Positions 63,949-64,000 of a stretch of DNA of 64,000 bases are shown piece by piece. The DNA lies in the NCBI GenBank assembly GCA_934725575.1, contig CAKVCK010000005.1, positions 78,577-142,576 on the forward strand, read 5' to 3'. Source of the stretch: an uncultured Bacteroidales bacterium. Lineage in GTDB: Bacteria > Bacteroidota > Bacteroidia > Bacteroidales > UBA932. The position numbers and the translations under genes were made by a program. The first letter of the stretch is position 1. Each line of letters opens with the position of its first letter. Under the pieces are notes generated by a model, which made no database searches, was not told the origin of the DNA, and worked only from the letters and a program-made list of their open reading frames with translations.

Positions 63949-64000
63949 TGAAATACAAAACCAAATGCGACTAAAGTTCGCCAGAAAACTGCAAAAACGA

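Noticed and set aside
1..64000. CRISPR arrays, rRNA and tRNA genes
   Set aside because: I looked for regularly spaced repeats and for conserved RNA motifs in the intergenic regions and saw none; short tRNAs cannot be wholly excluded without a tool.

Overview
The window reads as chromosome of a Bacteroidales bacterium (phylum Bacteroidota). The evidence is tandem SusC/SusD pairs, TonB-dependent transport genes, SusD-type lipoproteins, single-chain glycyl-tRNA synthetase, fumarate reductase FrdAB, the coaX / outer-membrane protein / TPR / lptC / PpiD gene order, and promoters of the Bacteroidota type (TTTG, 19-20 bp, TAnnTTTG). Composition is intermediate, with many AT-rich intergenic stretches. 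I cannot name the genus from sequence alone.

Layout. 1-19 kb is mostly leftward housekeeping: glyS, an AAA ATPase, a secreted protein, a sufS-sufE-DUF59-folK operon, mnmG, ybeY, frdAB, an Ntn hydrolase and ruvB. Rightward exceptions are ruvA, tonB and hflX. At 18.84-19.13 kb the genes diverge around an AT-rich tract with clustered DnaA-box-like 9-mers, a candidate replication origin. From 19 to 44 kb nearly everything runs rightward: mfd, coaX, an envelope-biogenesis set (OMP, TPR, lptC, ppiD), then a polysaccharide utilization locus (two SusC/SusD pairs, a surface glycan-binding lipoprotein, two glycoside-hydrolase-like proteins; 28.7-44.0 kb). 44-54 kb holds ychF, an EEP-family hydrolase, galK, a CpXC protein, a YeiH-type transporter with a small membrane protein, and a large protease-like/beta-propeller/beta-barrel protein. 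54-64 kb holds a lactonase-like lipoprotein, a Na/Pi cotransporter, a thioredoxin-like lipoprotein, galM and thyA. It ends in a remodelled region with AAA ATPases, a thyA 3' duplicate, a frameshifted gene and gene fragments.

Between the genes are several apparently unrelated small repeat systems: (i) terminator-like hairpins with gene-specific stems but a shared loop (CACGTTAC in three copies; CCCTATCCGGG in two); (ii) a ~75-80 bp mini-hairpin family in two full copies and one half copy; (iii) a 422 bp MITE-like element with 24 bp terminal inverted repeats; (iv) a palindrome of the CTGAGCTTGTCGAAG type, one copy of which lies in frame inside a protein gene. The hexamer GAATAT/ATATTC is about ten times commoner than chance throughout, in genes and between them.

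The most interesting regulatory pattern concerns the three AAA ATPase genes of the AAA_14/ATPase_2 type. Each has its own palindrome, different in sequence from the others, placed in or over the promoter. In two cases it lies in the spacer of a TTTG-N20-TAnnTTTG promoter. This suggests each ATPase, whose C-terminus appears to carry a winged helix, represses its own gene.
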